The notes: generated by a model not told the origin, from the letters alone. 12,163 nucleotides of DNA from Rhizobium sp. (GCA_003527225.1 DPXQ01000087.1:130466-142628); one strand, 5' to 3'. Positions 1 to 8,320 are shown, counted from the first letter of the stretch. A program made the numbers and translations.

Positions 1-65
1 GGCAAGGCGTAGATAGTCGAGCGCGAGCGCAAATACCATAGAAAACGTGCGAGGATCACACCCAT
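1..65 (-). CDS. Possible start of a gene running off the left edge (partial)
   Basis: On the minus strand an ATG at 65-63 opens a frame that stays open to the window edge (21 codons, beginning MGVILARFLWYL, hydrophobic then Arg-rich). It lies 9 nt after the TGA of the FAD oxidoreductase gene, a spacing typical of a co-transcribed downstream gene. The ribosome-binding site is poor (GAG within the spacer). A second ATG at 39-37 in another frame (MVFALALDYLRLA) is an equally short alternative. There is too little sequence to assign a family. All three plus-strand frames contain early stops here, so any gene at this edge should be on the minus strand. Confidence 0.25.
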   Translation of the reverse strand, partial: MGVILARFLWYLRSRSTIYAL

Positions 66-74
66 GGTGAACGC

Positions 75-1265
75 TCAGAGAAAGTGCGGGCTAAATGCAG
101 GCCCGTAGCCCTCTTCGTCTATGGTACCGGACAACAGCAACTCTGCCCCCAGACGCCCGATCTCGTCGGAGCTTTTCGCCGCCGCGCCGCAGCCTCCGGT
201 CACCACGGCGATGCGACCGCCCTCGGCGTAGCCGACCGATGGATAGCCACTCGACGTGAACGAGGTCACGCAAGCGCCCATGGTGACTGGAGCGCCGGAA
301 AGGCTCGGAATGAGGCTGGCAACTATTCCGGCCAGGTGGTCGCGCGTGCTTGCCCTGCCACCGCTTCGAAACCAGGCGCGAATGTCCGGTTCGGTCTCGA
401 GGCGGAGATCGTCCGGATCACCGCCGATTTTCAGATAGGTCTTCCCGTCAGGATAGCGCACGGGCGGCAACAGATAGATGTGATCGACGGGATTATCCGG
501 CTGATGGATCAGCGACGGCATGCCGGCATACTGGGAAAAATCCGCCTCGGGGATTTCGAAGAAGGCCACCGTTCGGGCATAAACCTTCAGGTCAACGGGA
601 CGCGGCAAGAGATTCTGCGCAATGGAGAATCCGCCCGCCGCCAGGAGCACCTTTTCGGCGCGATAGGTGCATCCCTCTGCCGTGCGCACAGCAACGCCGC
701 CGCCCTCTTCACGGACTGAAACCGCAGTCTCGGCGATCAATGCCGCACCGGCTCTCTCCGCCAGCAACGACTGCGCGCGGACCAGCTTGCGCGGATTGAC
801 ATACCCGGCATCGACCGGCTCGAAAACGCCCTCTGCGCCCCGACCGAAGGAAAAATAGGGAAAGCGCCCGGAAAGCCCCTCGTCGCTGAAGATCTCAGGC
901 GCCACTCCGAGCCGCGATGCCGCTTCGCAGATATTGCCGATATAAGGATCGGACCCGCCCCGTTTCGGTCCGACGATCAGGCAGCCGGTTTCATGATAGA
1001 AATCGATGCCGCTTTCGCGCGCGATCTCCTCGTATCGCGCGATCGAACGGTTGGCGAGCAAAGCCCAGACAGCGTCGGGATCGATCGTGCGGGTGATGCG
1101 GGCTTCGTCGTAGTGGCTGGCGAAAACGCCCTGGTGACGTGTTGCGTCGACCGGCTCGTCCGGACCGATCACAGCGACGCCATCGCTCGCTCGGGCGAGG
1201 TACCGCGCCGCCGCCGCACCCATCATGCCACGCCCGATGATTATAAATCTGAAGTCCGCCGCCAT
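75..1265 (-). CDS. FAD-dependent oxidoreductase, DAO / monomeric sarcosine oxidase-like
   Basis: This 396-aa protein is a flavin amine or amino-acid oxidase/dehydrogenase of the DAO (PF01266) superfamily. The N-terminal dinucleotide-binding fold shows IIGRGMMG (Gly11, Gly13, Gly16). SHYDEARITR near residue 50 resembles the His/Arg-rich active-site segment of monomeric sarcosine oxidase, and EPVDAGYVNPRKLVRA (149-164) is the usual DAO mid-domain motif. Cys332 in GACVTSFTSSGYP sits where sarcosine oxidase and N-methyltryptophan oxidase carry the cysteine that binds FAD covalently, so covalent FAD is possible. The C-terminal FAD-contacting segment reads GGCGAAAKSSDEIGRLGAELL in place of the common GHGFKxAP form, suggesting a divergent subfamily. 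No signal peptide is seen, so it is probably cytoplasmic. The substrate cannot be told from sequence; an N-methylated or secondary amine is the family-based guess. The start has AGGG just upstream. It lies 102 bp downstream of the SLT gene on the same strand. Confidence 0.9.
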   Translation of the reverse strand: MAADFRFIIIGRGMMGAAAARYLARASDGVAVIGPDEPVDATRHQGVFASHYDEARITRTIDPDAVWALLANRSIARYEEIARESGIDFYHETGCLIVGPKRGGSDPYIGNICEAASRLGVAPEIFSDEGLSGRFPYFSFGRGAEGVFEPVDAGYVNPRKLVRAQSLLAERAGAALIAETAVSVREEGGGVAVRTAEGCTYRAEKVLLAAGGFSIAQNLLPRPVDLKVYARTVAFFEIPEADFSQYAGMPSLIHQPDNPVDHIYLLPPVRYPDGKTYLKIGGDPDDLRLETEPDIRAWFRSGGRASTRDHLAGIVASLIPSLSGAPVTMGACVTSFTSSGYPSVGYAEGGRIAVVTGGCGAAAKSSDEIGRLGAELLLSGTIDEEGYGPAFSPHFL

Positions 1266-1337
1266 GCCCTGTCGCCCGATTTGTGTCTGTCAGGCTCCGA
1301 TAGCATGGCGGAGGATATTGCGCATCATGTCACAATT

Positions 1338-1351
1338 CGCCGTTCACGGCG
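1338..1351 (-). terminator. Weak hairpin downstream of the SLT gene
   Basis: A perfect 5-bp stem with a 4-nt loop (CGCCG-TGAA-CGGCG on the minus strand) lies 17 bp after the SLT stop codon. It is not followed by a T-run, so an intrinsic terminator is doubtful. Read-through into the FAD oxidoreductase is quite possible. Confidence 0.2.
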
Positions 1352-1367
1352 TGGTCGCGGCCGGGGA

Positions 1368-1889
1368 TTACAACCCGATCAGTGCCTGCACCTTACCGCA
1401 GTAACGCTTGGAAACCGGGTTCATGCGCTTTGCGCCATGGCCCGCATTGTATTTCAGGATTGTCGAGCAGGTCTTGCCATCCCCGAGTTCATGCGCGGCA
1501 GCGAGATACTTCATTCCGAAACGGATATTGGTTTCGGGATCGTAGAGCCCACTGGCCGATCCGGAATAGCCCATCATGCGTGCCGTCGCCGGCTTGATTT
1601 GCATGAGACCGATTTCTCCGGCATTGCCGCGCGCCTTCGGATTGAAATTGCTTTCGACGCGCACAACCGCATGGGCGAGGTTGACCGGAACGCCATAGGC
1701 TTTCGCATATTTTGAAATCAGATTCCCATAGGGGCTCTTCGAAAAGGATGGGGTGGGGTAGCCGGCTTCGCGCTTGACCGTTTTCAGGGGTGCAGAATAG
1801 CTACGCTCACCATCGCCGGCCATGGCGGCGCCAAAACTGGACACAAGAATACCGAGGCATGCCGCAGCAGCAACAATTTGTCTCATCAT
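1368..1889 (-). CDS. Small secreted lytic transglycosylase, SLT domain
   Basis: This 173-aa peptidoglycan lytic transglycosylase (PF01464) would cleave the MurNAc-GlcNAc bond of glycan strands with 1,6-anhydro-MurNAc formation. A Sec signal peptide (hydrophobic residues 4-20, AMA cleavage site near residue 24) places it in the periplasm. The SLT domain covers about 55-165: catalytic Glu79 in VVRVESNFNP, GEIGLMQIKPATA (91-103), GLYDPETNI (114-122) and KYNAG (146-150). All canonical motifs are present. A cysteine pair (141 and 164) flanks the YNAG region and could form a disulfide. Two adjacent ATGs begin the gene; GGAG lies about 12 nt upstream of the first, so the exact start is slightly uncertain. 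The gene stands alone, with a 268-bp spacer upstream and 102 bp downstream. It resembles the SLT domain of the lipoprotein gene at 5985-6935, so the two are probably related by ancient duplication. Confidence 0.93.
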   Translation of the reverse strand: MMRQIVAAAACLGILVSSFGAAMAGDGERSYSAPLKTVKREAGYPTPSFSKSPYGNLISKYAKAYGVPVNLAHAVVRVESNFNPKARGNAGEIGLMQIKPATARMMGYSGSASGLYDPETNIRFGMKYLAAAHELGDGKTCSTILKYNAGHGAKRMNPVSKRYCGKVQALIGL

Positions 1890-2157
1890 TTGAAAGTCTG
1901 TCTCCGAACCTGATGGGCCGCCGGCGCTTTGTTTTTATTGCACAAAAGCTTCCTTGCACGTCGCCCCGTTCAAGGTGCGACGCTGCGCCTGCCCTCATCG
2001 TTGATATTCGCGGCCGCCACCTCTTCGTGGGGGATCACACCGCCGTTTCAGCGAGACCTATAGAGCGGTTCAATATGGAATTCCTGTGGCACCGCAATAT
2101 TTCTGCCGGTCGCGGGGGCTCCGCGCGGCGCGAAAAAAGGGTGCGTGAAGGCTGATT

Positions 2158-2919
2158 TCAGGCGTAACGCGGCAGGCTAGAAAGCAGTCTGTGCAGGGTC
2201 TCGATGGTCGACATATCGGCCACTCCATCGACCCGTTCGGGGCGGAAATGACGCTGGAAGGCGGCAACGACACCTTCTGTAGACTCCGAATATTCCCCCG
2301 TTATTTCAATATTATAGCCATAAAGAGACAACATCGACTGAAGAGCCTCGACCGGCTGGCCGCAATCGCCCTTCTGGAAAAAGCGTCCACCGGCGATGGC
2401 AACGGGCGCAACCCAATGACCGACGCCTGCGGCATTGAGTCTTCCCCAGGGAAAGTTTTCACCCGGATCAACCTTGCGAACGGGGGCTACATCCGAGTGT
2501 CCGAGCACCCGTTCAGGGGCGATTCCATAGCGCGCGCCGCAATCGCGACACAATTCAATCACCGATTCTATCTGCGCGTCGGGATAGGCCGGCAGGCCCG
2601 CCGGATGGCCCGGATTGGCGATTTCGATACCGATCGAGAGCGAATTGATATCGGTTTCGCCCGCCCAACAGCTCTTGCCGGCATGCCAGGCGCGTTGAAT
2701 CTCCGGTACCATCTGCACCACGCGCCCGTCCTCGTGGACGAAATAATGGCTGGAAACATGGCTCTCCTTGCTGCACAGCCAAGCCAGCGCGCCATCTTCC
2801 GAGGGCATGCCGGTATAATGCAGAAGGATCATATCGGGCCGGCGGCCGCTCGCGCGCTCACCGTGATTGGGCGACGGCTTCACGCTCGCTGCCCTGTAGT
2901 CTGCGGCAAAAAGGCTCAT
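2158..2919 (-). CDS. N-acetylmuramoyl-L-alanine amidase (AmiD/AmpD type) with peptidoglycan-binding domain
   Basis: This 253-aa zinc amidase (Amidase_2, PF01510) cleaves the amide between MurNAc (or anhydro-MurNAc) and L-Ala of the stem peptide. Residues expected from AmpD/AmiD are all visible: His34 (ILLHYTG) and His141 with Asp151 (GHSDVAPVRKVDPG) as zinc ligands, and Glu99 (SIGIEIANPGH) as the catalytic-acid candidate. A C-terminal PG_binding_1-like helical domain spans about 180-248, with the QSMLSLYGYNI and VAAFQRHF elements. No signal peptide or lipobox is visible at the N terminus (MSLFAADYRAASV). It may therefore act in the cytoplasm on recycled muropeptides, as AmpD does, although the C-terminal wall-binding domain fits AmiD better. 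Its ATG overlaps the TGA of the upstream TerB-DnaJ gene by 4 bp (ATGA), indicating translational coupling. Confidence 0.93.
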   Translation of the reverse strand: MSLFAADYRAASVKPSPNHGERASGRRPDMILLHYTGMPSEDGALAWLCSKESHVSSHYFVHEDGRVVQMVPEIQRAWHAGKSCWAGETDINSLSIGIEIANPGHPAGLPAYPDAQIESVIELCRDCGARYGIAPERVLGHSDVAPVRKVDPGENFPWGRLNAAGVGHWVAPVAIAGGRFFQKGDCGQPVEALQSMLSLYGYNIEITGEYSESTEGVVAAFQRHFRPERVDGVADMSTIETLHRLLSSLPRYA

Positions 2920-3653
2920 GCGGCGCGGCGCTCTTTCTCTATCGCGGCATAGGCTGCGTTGAGCCTCGCCATGCGGTGATGCGCGACCGCATGATATTCC
3001 GCCGGAAGCCCACGTGCGTGCAGCCGGTCGGGATGATGTTCGGCGGCAAGCGCCCGGTAGCGCTTGCGGATCGTCGAGAACTCGTCCGAGGGCAAGACCC
3101 CGAGAACGGCGTAGGGATCGCCGTCAAGATGCAGGTGGCGTTCAGTGATAAGCCGAAACCGGTCTTCGTCTATGCCGAAGATTTCGGAGATACGCGACAG
3201 GAATGCGATCTCCTTCTCGTGAACGAGACCATCCGCCTTGGCGATATGAAACAGCCCGTCGACAATGTCTTCGAGCACTGGGCAGCCTTTTTCTCCCGTC
3301 CCGCACATCTTGGCGATCTTCCCGGCATAGGCTTCGTAACCGGCCACGTCCTGACGAGCGAGGTTATAAAGGCGAGCAACGTTCTGGGCCTCTTCAGGCG
3401 GGAAATCGAAAATCTTGCGAAAGGCGTCGATCTCATTGCTGGTCACGACCCCGTCGGCTTTCGCCATCTTCGCCGATAGCGCGATGATCGCCACAGAGAA
3501 GGAGACACGTCGGCGGGTTTCCGGATCGCCCTCGAAAACCGTCCGCACGGCCTCAACCATGCCGGACAGCGCATTGCCCGCCGCATCGCCAATGGCGCCG
3601 AGCAACCTGTCCCACAGCGATCCTATCTGTTCGCAGGCAAAATCGAAAATCAT
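2916..3653 (-). CDS. TerB-DnaJ protein (DjlA-like co-chaperone)
   Basis: This 245-aa protein has a TerB-like helical domain (about 45-175) followed by a C-terminal J domain (about 178-242). The TerB part carries two acidic metal-type motifs, AKADGVVTSNE (64-74) and AKADGLVHEKE (138-148), typical of the TerB/DjlA family. The J domain has DPYAVLGV, the invariant HPD at 207-209, and a final helix rich in Ala/Arg; it should stimulate an Hsp70 (DnaK). E. coli DjlA has an N-terminal membrane anchor. Here the N terminus (MIFDFACEQIGSLW) is amphipathic and no convincing transmembrane helix is seen, so the protein is probably soluble or peripheral. An AT-rich CATAAT hexamer (3675-3670, minus) 16 bp upstream resembles a -10 box, but no matching -35 is visible. 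It is the first gene of a two-gene unit with the amidase. The native client is unknown. Confidence 0.9.
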   Translation of the reverse strand: MIFDFACEQIGSLWDRLLGAIGDAAGNALSGMVEAVRTVFEGDPETRRRVSFSVAIIALSAKMAKADGVVTSNEIDAFRKIFDFPPEEAQNVARLYNLARQDVAGYEAYAGKIAKMCGTGEKGCPVLEDIVDGLFHIAKADGLVHEKEIAFLSRISEIFGIDEDRFRLITERHLHLDGDPYAVLGVLPSDEFSTIRKRYRALAAEHHPDRLHARGLPAEYHAVAHHRMARLNAAYAAIEKERRAA

Positions 3654-3742
3654 CCAACAGCTTCATCAAATTATGCCACAAAAAGCAAGCCAAGCCGGTT
3701 CCCGGCAAGGTTAAACTTTGTTCACATTCCGGTGCTTGACCA

Positions 3743-3889
3743 ATGCTGGCGCAGACCGTTCCCATGCGCGCAATTGATTGGACCATGATTTTCCCCTACG
3801 ACTCTGGCGCCATCGAAATTGAAACGATTATATTCGCGATCGCCGTCGCATTTGTCGTCTGGCTCGGCCGAAAGGCCCGAATTTCCTGA
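3743..3889 (+). CDS. Possible single-pass membrane microprotein upstream of pfp
   Basis: An open frame of 48 codons lies in the divergent spacer before pfp, with in-frame ATGs at 3743, 3764 and 3785, giving 48, 41 or 34 aa. The sequence has an acidic stretch (PYDSGAIEIE), then about 15 hydrophobic residues (TIIFAIAVAFVVWLG), then RKARIS. By the positive-inside rule this suggests one membrane helix with a cytoplasmic C terminus. Roughly two thirds of codons end in G or C, in line with neighbouring genes. No strong Shine-Dalgarno precedes any of the three starts. It ends 84 bp before pfp on the same strand. I do not recognise the family. It could be a genuine small membrane protein or a chance frame; the clean helix and positive tail are the main support. 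Confidence 0.4.
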   Translation: MLAQTVPMRAIDWTMIFPYDSGAIEIETIIFAIAVAFVVWLGRKARIS

Positions 3890-3962
3890 TATTTTCCCTT
3901 TACAGGCCCGTCCGTCTGTCGCATCCATTCGCGCCGAAAGCTTTGAAACGGCGCCCGCGCCG

Positions 3963-3970
3963 AAGGAGGA
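3963..3970 (+). promoter_or_regulatory. Strong Shine-Dalgarno of pfp
   Basis: AAGGAGGA is a near-perfect anti-16S match. Its core GGAGG ends 1 nt before the ATG at 3971 and 4 nt before the ATG at 3974. The closer ATG is too near for normal initiation, which favours the second ATG as the real start. Confidence 0.75.
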
Positions 3971-3973
3971 ATG

Positions 3974-5188
<1,215 letters not shown>

Positions 5189-5236
5189 CGGAACGGCCGA
5201 AAGCTGGCTTGCTCTTCAAGTGGAGGAGTAGGTACG

Positions 5237-5872
5237 ATGTCACTTGAAACCTGGCTGGCTTTCGCTGCCGTCTCGGCGGCAATCCTGGCGTCGCCGGGCA
5301 GCATCATAATGCTGATCGTCTCTTATACGCTCGGCCGCGGGCGAAAATCGATGCTGGCGACGATTCCGGCGGCAGCCCTCGGCACGCTCGTCGCGATGAG
5401 CATCGTGATCCCCGCGCTCGGCTGGCTGCTCGTCGTCGCACCCGAAATCCTCGATCCCGTAAGGTGGATCGGCGGCGCTTATCTCGTCTTTGTCGCTATC
5501 CGCTCATGGCGCGCACCTGGCGGCGGCGCACCGCTCGCCGACAATGACAACCTGCCGGAGGAGAAGCCGCTCGAAATCATGCGGCACACCTTTGTCATGA
5601 CGGGCCTCGACCGTCGGAGCTACGCCTTTTTCGTAGCGCTGCTAGCGCAGTTCCTGAAACCGGCGGTCCCCTTGATCGACCAGGCGGCCGTGTTCGTCGC
5701 GACCTTCATGGGCCTGGCACTGGTCTTCTGGCTGGCCGCCGCGATCGGCGCGGAGCGCGTGCACAGATTCGCCCGCAAGCATTCGCCGAGGCACGCAACC
5801 AACCGGCGCAATGGCAATGTCCTGATCGCCTCCAGCTCGGTGACCGCCGGATATCGCAAGATCGCTGCCTGA
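5237..5872 (+). CDS. LysE/RhtB-family exporter
   Basis: This 211-aa inner-membrane protein has about six hydrophobic segments and the LysE family layout (PF01810), a family exporting amino acids and related metabolites. Visible landmarks are the helix-breaking SPG in the first membrane segment (residues 19-21, where typical members have PGP), a GRGRK loop after it, WIGGAYLVFVAIRSWR (about 76-91) matching the family's third-helix motif, a polar central loop (92-113), and the second half beginning HTFVMTGLDRRSYAFFVALL. Family members usually have an Asn-Pro-Lys motif at that point; here it reads LDRRS, so this member is divergent. The C terminus (RHATNRRNGNVLIASS) keeps the expected NRxxG-like turn before the last helix. 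GGAGGAG at 5222-5228 lies 8 nt before the ATG and fixes the start. The substrate is unknown. Possible co-transcription with pfp has no obvious functional reason. Confidence 0.8.
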   Translation: MSLETWLAFAAVSAAILASPGSIIMLIVSYTLGRGRKSMLATIPAAALGTLVAMSIVIPALGWLLVVAPEILDPVRWIGGAYLVFVAIRSWRAPGGGAPLADNDNLPEEKPLEIMRHTFVMTGLDRRSYAFFVALLAQFLKPAVPLIDQAAVFVATFMGLALVFWLAAAIGAERVHRFARKHSPRHATNRRNGNVLIASSSVTAGYRKIAA

Positions 5873-5984
5873 TGACGGGTTGCGCCGCAATTGCCGCAAT
5901 TTCGCCTAGGGACTATGGAAGTTGGCTACTAGAGATTCGCCCGCTGCTTCGCTGTGGCGCATTTTCCACGATACGGATGTCGGA

Positions 5985-6935
5985 ATGATCGCAAGTATGG
6001 ACCGCAGAAGCGCCTTGGGCCTTGCAACCGCGCTGCTCGTCGGCCTGACCGGCTGCACCAACGGTATGGAAGACGCGGCCAGGCAAGAACTCAAGGCCAA
6101 TCCGGTCGCAGGCACTGCCGCCATCCAACTGCAACAGCAGCAGGCCGCCGCAGCAGCCGCAAGCACGCTCCCCGCACCCGTCGATCCGAACGCGCCCGCC
6201 GAACCGGCACCGGTCATTCCCGGCACATCGACACCGGCCCCGATCCCGACCTTCAAGGCCGTTGCGATGGCCGACCCGGGTGCGACCCCCGTGGCCATGG
6301 CCATGGCAGCAGGACAGGAAGACGTCGCCATGCGGATGGCCGCCATGCCCAGCTCACCGGATGCCGTGACCACGCTGCCGATGTCGACTGATACGGCCGA
6401 TCCGGCGGTCCTGCCGCCCGAGGTCACCGCCGTGCAGACGATTGTTCCAACACAGAAGCCGGCTGGAATGCTGGCCTATGCCGCCCCGTCGGCCACCACG
6501 TCACTCGCCGCTCTCGACACTCAATTCGACGTCACTCCCCCCGCTCCGCCCCCCGCAATCGAGGAGCAGTCGAAGGCGTCGAATTCAGGCCCGACGGTTA
6601 TCAACGCGCTCATCAAGAAATACGCAGCCCTCTATGAGATGCCTGAGGCGCTGATCCACCGCGTCGTCAAGCGCGAGAGCACGTACAAGCCAACTGCCTA
6701 CAACAATGGCCACTATGGCCTGATGCAGATAAAATACGCCACCGCGAAATCCATGGGATATGACGGCCCGGCATCCGGTCTCTTCGACGCCGAGACCAAT
6801 ATCAAATACGCCAGCAAGTACCTCCGGGGCGCATGGCTTGTCGCCGACAGCAACCATGATGGCGCCGTGCGGCTCTATGCGCGGGGCTATTACTATGACG
6901 CCAAGCGCAAGGGCATGCTTTACGTCCTGAAGTAG
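5985..6935 (+). CDS. Lipoprotein with C-terminal SLT lytic transglycosylase-like domain
   Basis: About 316 aa from the ATG at 5985 (GGA 7 nt upstream); the frame is open from a TTG at 5922, and an ATG at 5997 is the other candidate. The N terminus is a lipoprotein signal, with DRRS, a hydrophobic core, then the lipobox LTGC with Cys24. A long Ala/Pro/Thr-rich, low-complexity linker (about 40-205) probably spans from the membrane towards the wall. The SLT domain (about 208-316) has Glu231 in VVKRESTYKP, GHYGLMQIKYATA and GLFDAETNIKYASKYL. The last SLT motif, normally YNAG, reads YARGYYYDAKR, so the usual Asn is lost. The domain otherwise matches the smaller SLT protein at 1368-1889 closely. 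It is predicted to act on peptidoglycan from the periplasmic side of the inner or outer membrane. Activity is likely but not certain given the altered motif. Confidence 0.88.
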   Translation: MIASMDRRSALGLATALLVGLTGCTNGMEDAARQELKANPVAGTAAIQLQQQQAAAAAASTLPAPVDPNAPAEPAPVIPGTSTPAPIPTFKAVAMADPGATPVAMAMAAGQEDVAMRMAAMPSSPDAVTTLPMSTDTADPAVLPPEVTAVQTIVPTQKPAGMLAYAAPSATTSLAALDTQFDVTPPAPPPAIEEQSKASNSGPTVINALIKKYAALYEMPEALIHRVVKRESTYKPTAYNNGHYGLMQIKYATAKSMGYDGPASGLFDAETNIKYASKYLRGAWLVADSNHDGAVRLYARGYYYDAKRKGMLYVLK

Positions 6936-6938
6936 CCG

Positions 6939-8309
6939 CTATTTGAGGACGTCTGCGACAGCCTTGACCAGCCACTGAGGCCGGTACCCGAGTGTGGAAG
7001 GCGTCAGGCCGAGCCGCACGACGACGAGGTTTTCGGACGGAACAACTGCGATGGTCTGGCCATCGTGGCCGAGGAGCCAGAAAGCGTCATCCGCAATCCC
7101 GAACTTCTCGTCCGCCTCCTCACCCGGCCCGACGCCCCAGGCCTGGACCTCGGTGTAAAGGCCGCGGGACGCAGTGGTCGGGCGCCGCATGGCGCCGACA
7201 AAATCCTCCGGCAGGAGCCGTTGGCCTTCCCATACCCCCTCCTGAACGAGGAACAGGCCGAACCGCGCCCAATCCCTGGCGGTCGCATACATATAGGAAC
7301 TGCCGACGAAGGTTCCCGTTGCGTCCCCCTCCAGGACCGCACTTGCCATGCCGAGCGGCTGGAACAGCGCCGCCCTCGGATAGGCCAGCGCTTGCGCGCG
7401 GTCGGCAAACTTGCCCATCCAGATCTTCGCCAGCAAAACGCTCGCGCCGGAAGCATAGTTGAACGACGTACCAGGATCGGCGGCAAGCGGCTTTGCCGCT
7501 GCAAAGCCCGCCATGTCCGGCTCGAGATAGAGCATGCGCGTCACATCGGTAACGTCGCCATACTCCTCGTTGAAGTCCAATCCGCTCTCCATGGCTAGCA
7601 AATCCCGGATACTGATCTGCGCGCGACCGTCGCCCTTCCATTCGGCAAGCAGGTTCCTGTCGTCGAAGCCGATCCGGCCTTCCGTCATCAACCGGCCGAT
7701 AATCGCGGCGTTCACCGTCTTTGTCATCGACCAGCCAAGCAGAGGCGTCGAGGCGTTAAAACCCTCGCCGTATGCTTCTCCGACAAGGCGGCCATCCTTG
7801 ATCACCACAACGGCCCGCATACCCGGCCCGACGAGCGCAGGATCGGCAAAGATGCTGGAAAGCCGCGGATCACCAGCGGACACACCCTGCCCCTCCGGCC
7901 ATGAAGCCTCGCTCGCAGCGGACACTCCCGGCTCGCCGGCAACCACAATTGCCTGCGCTGCGGCACCATCACCGGCCGGCACGCTTGCGCAGCCGAACCC
8001 TTCGCGATAGGCCGCCTTTCCCGGCGCAAAGGCGCCGAGAAGTCTCGCCCTCACGGATCGCTCGTCCGGATCGACATCAATATGAACAAGTTTCAGGAGC
8101 GGATGGCCGGGCGCCTGAACGTCACTCGCAAGTACCTCATCGGCATCGCGACCGGCAAGGAAGACATTGGAACAGACAATCTTTGCGGCATAGCCCGTCC
8201 CGACACGAAGCAATTCCGGCGGCGCAAGCGACAGCCAGACGACAACCGCTGTCACTGCCATGATGATCGCCAGCACCACGCCCTTTGCCACTCTCGTCAC
8301 TGTCCTCAT
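6939..8309 (-). CDS. Membrane-anchored serine hydrolase, beta-lactamase class C / PBP-like
   Basis: This 456-aa protein of the beta-lactamase superfamily (PF00144) starts at the ATG at 8309, where AGGAGAGG (8320-8313) gives a proper ribosome-binding site; the open frame extends further upstream but without support. A single N-terminal membrane helix (about 9-28, VVLAIIMAVTAVVVWLSL) follows a short basic tail, so the catalytic domain should face the periplasm. Residues about 30-150 form an extra N-terminal region I do not recognise. The active-site triad of motifs is present: Ser194-x-x-Lys197 in GWSMTKT, Tyr285 in FNYASGAS, and the third motif as GHDGQ (His415). The family includes D-aminopeptidases, carboxypeptidases, esterases and beta-lactamases; the HxG third motif fits esterase or peptidase-like members better than true beta-lactamases (KTG). 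It is convergent with the SLT lipoprotein (3-bp gap) and divergent from btaA across 240 bp. The substrate is unknown. Confidence 0.88.
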   Translation of the reverse strand: MRTVTRVAKGVVLAIIMAVTAVVVWLSLAPPELLRVGTGYAAKIVCSNVFLAGRDADEVLASDVQAPGHPLLKLVHIDVDPDERSVRARLLGAFAPGKAAYREGFGCASVPAGDGAAAQAIVVAGEPGVSAASEASWPEGQGVSAGDPRLSSIFADPALVGPGMRAVVVIKDGRLVGEAYGEGFNASTPLLGWSMTKTVNAAIIGRLMTEGRIGFDDRNLLAEWKGDGRAQISIRDLLAMESGLDFNEEYGDVTDVTRMLYLEPDMAGFAAAKPLAADPGTSFNYASGASVLLAKIWMGKFADRAQALAYPRAALFQPLGMASAVLEGDATGTFVGSSYMYATARDWARFGLFLVQEGVWEGQRLLPEDFVGAMRRPTTASRGLYTEVQAWGVGPGEEADEKFGIADDAFWLLGHDGQTIAVVPSENLVVVRLGLTPSTLGYRPQWLVKAVADVLK

Positions 8310-8312
8310 CAA

Positions 8313-8320
8313 CCTCTCCT
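8313..8320 (-). promoter_or_regulatory. Shine-Dalgarno fixing the start of the serine hydrolase
   Basis: On the minus strand AGGAGAGG precedes ATG with a 3-nt gap (AGGAG core 6 nt away). This selects the ATG at 8309 over the 49-codon longer open frame and puts a membrane anchor at the true N terminus. Confidence 0.7.

Larger units (their letters stand above)
3654..3970. other. Divergent intergenic region between the TerB-DnaJ gene and pfp
   Basis: This 317-bp spacer must contain promoters for both directions. It includes the possible microprotein (3743-3889), a perfect 5-bp inverted repeat GCCGG-TTC-CCGGC (3694-3706) that could be an operator or chance, and a CATAAT -10-like hexamer on the minus strand (3670-3675). 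I see no clear -35/-10 pair for pfp, no terminator with a T-run and no RNA gene. Confidence 0.5.

Noticed and set aside
84..719. Plus-strand open frame opposite the FAD oxidoreductase
   Set aside because: Antisense shadow; no ribosome-binding site or recognisable domain, while the minus-strand frame has clear DAO motifs over its full length.
2107..2140. GC-rich hairpin with an A-run downstream of the amidase (CGCGG...CCGCG, then AAAAAA)
   Set aside because: For minus-strand transcription the T-run comes before the stem, not after it, so it cannot be an intrinsic terminator for the amidase. No plus-strand gene ends here.
2191..2952. Plus-strand open frame of 253 codons opposite the amidase
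   Set aside because: It mirrors the amidase gene, whose zinc ligands and ATGA coupling are convincing. The antisense product shows no family features.
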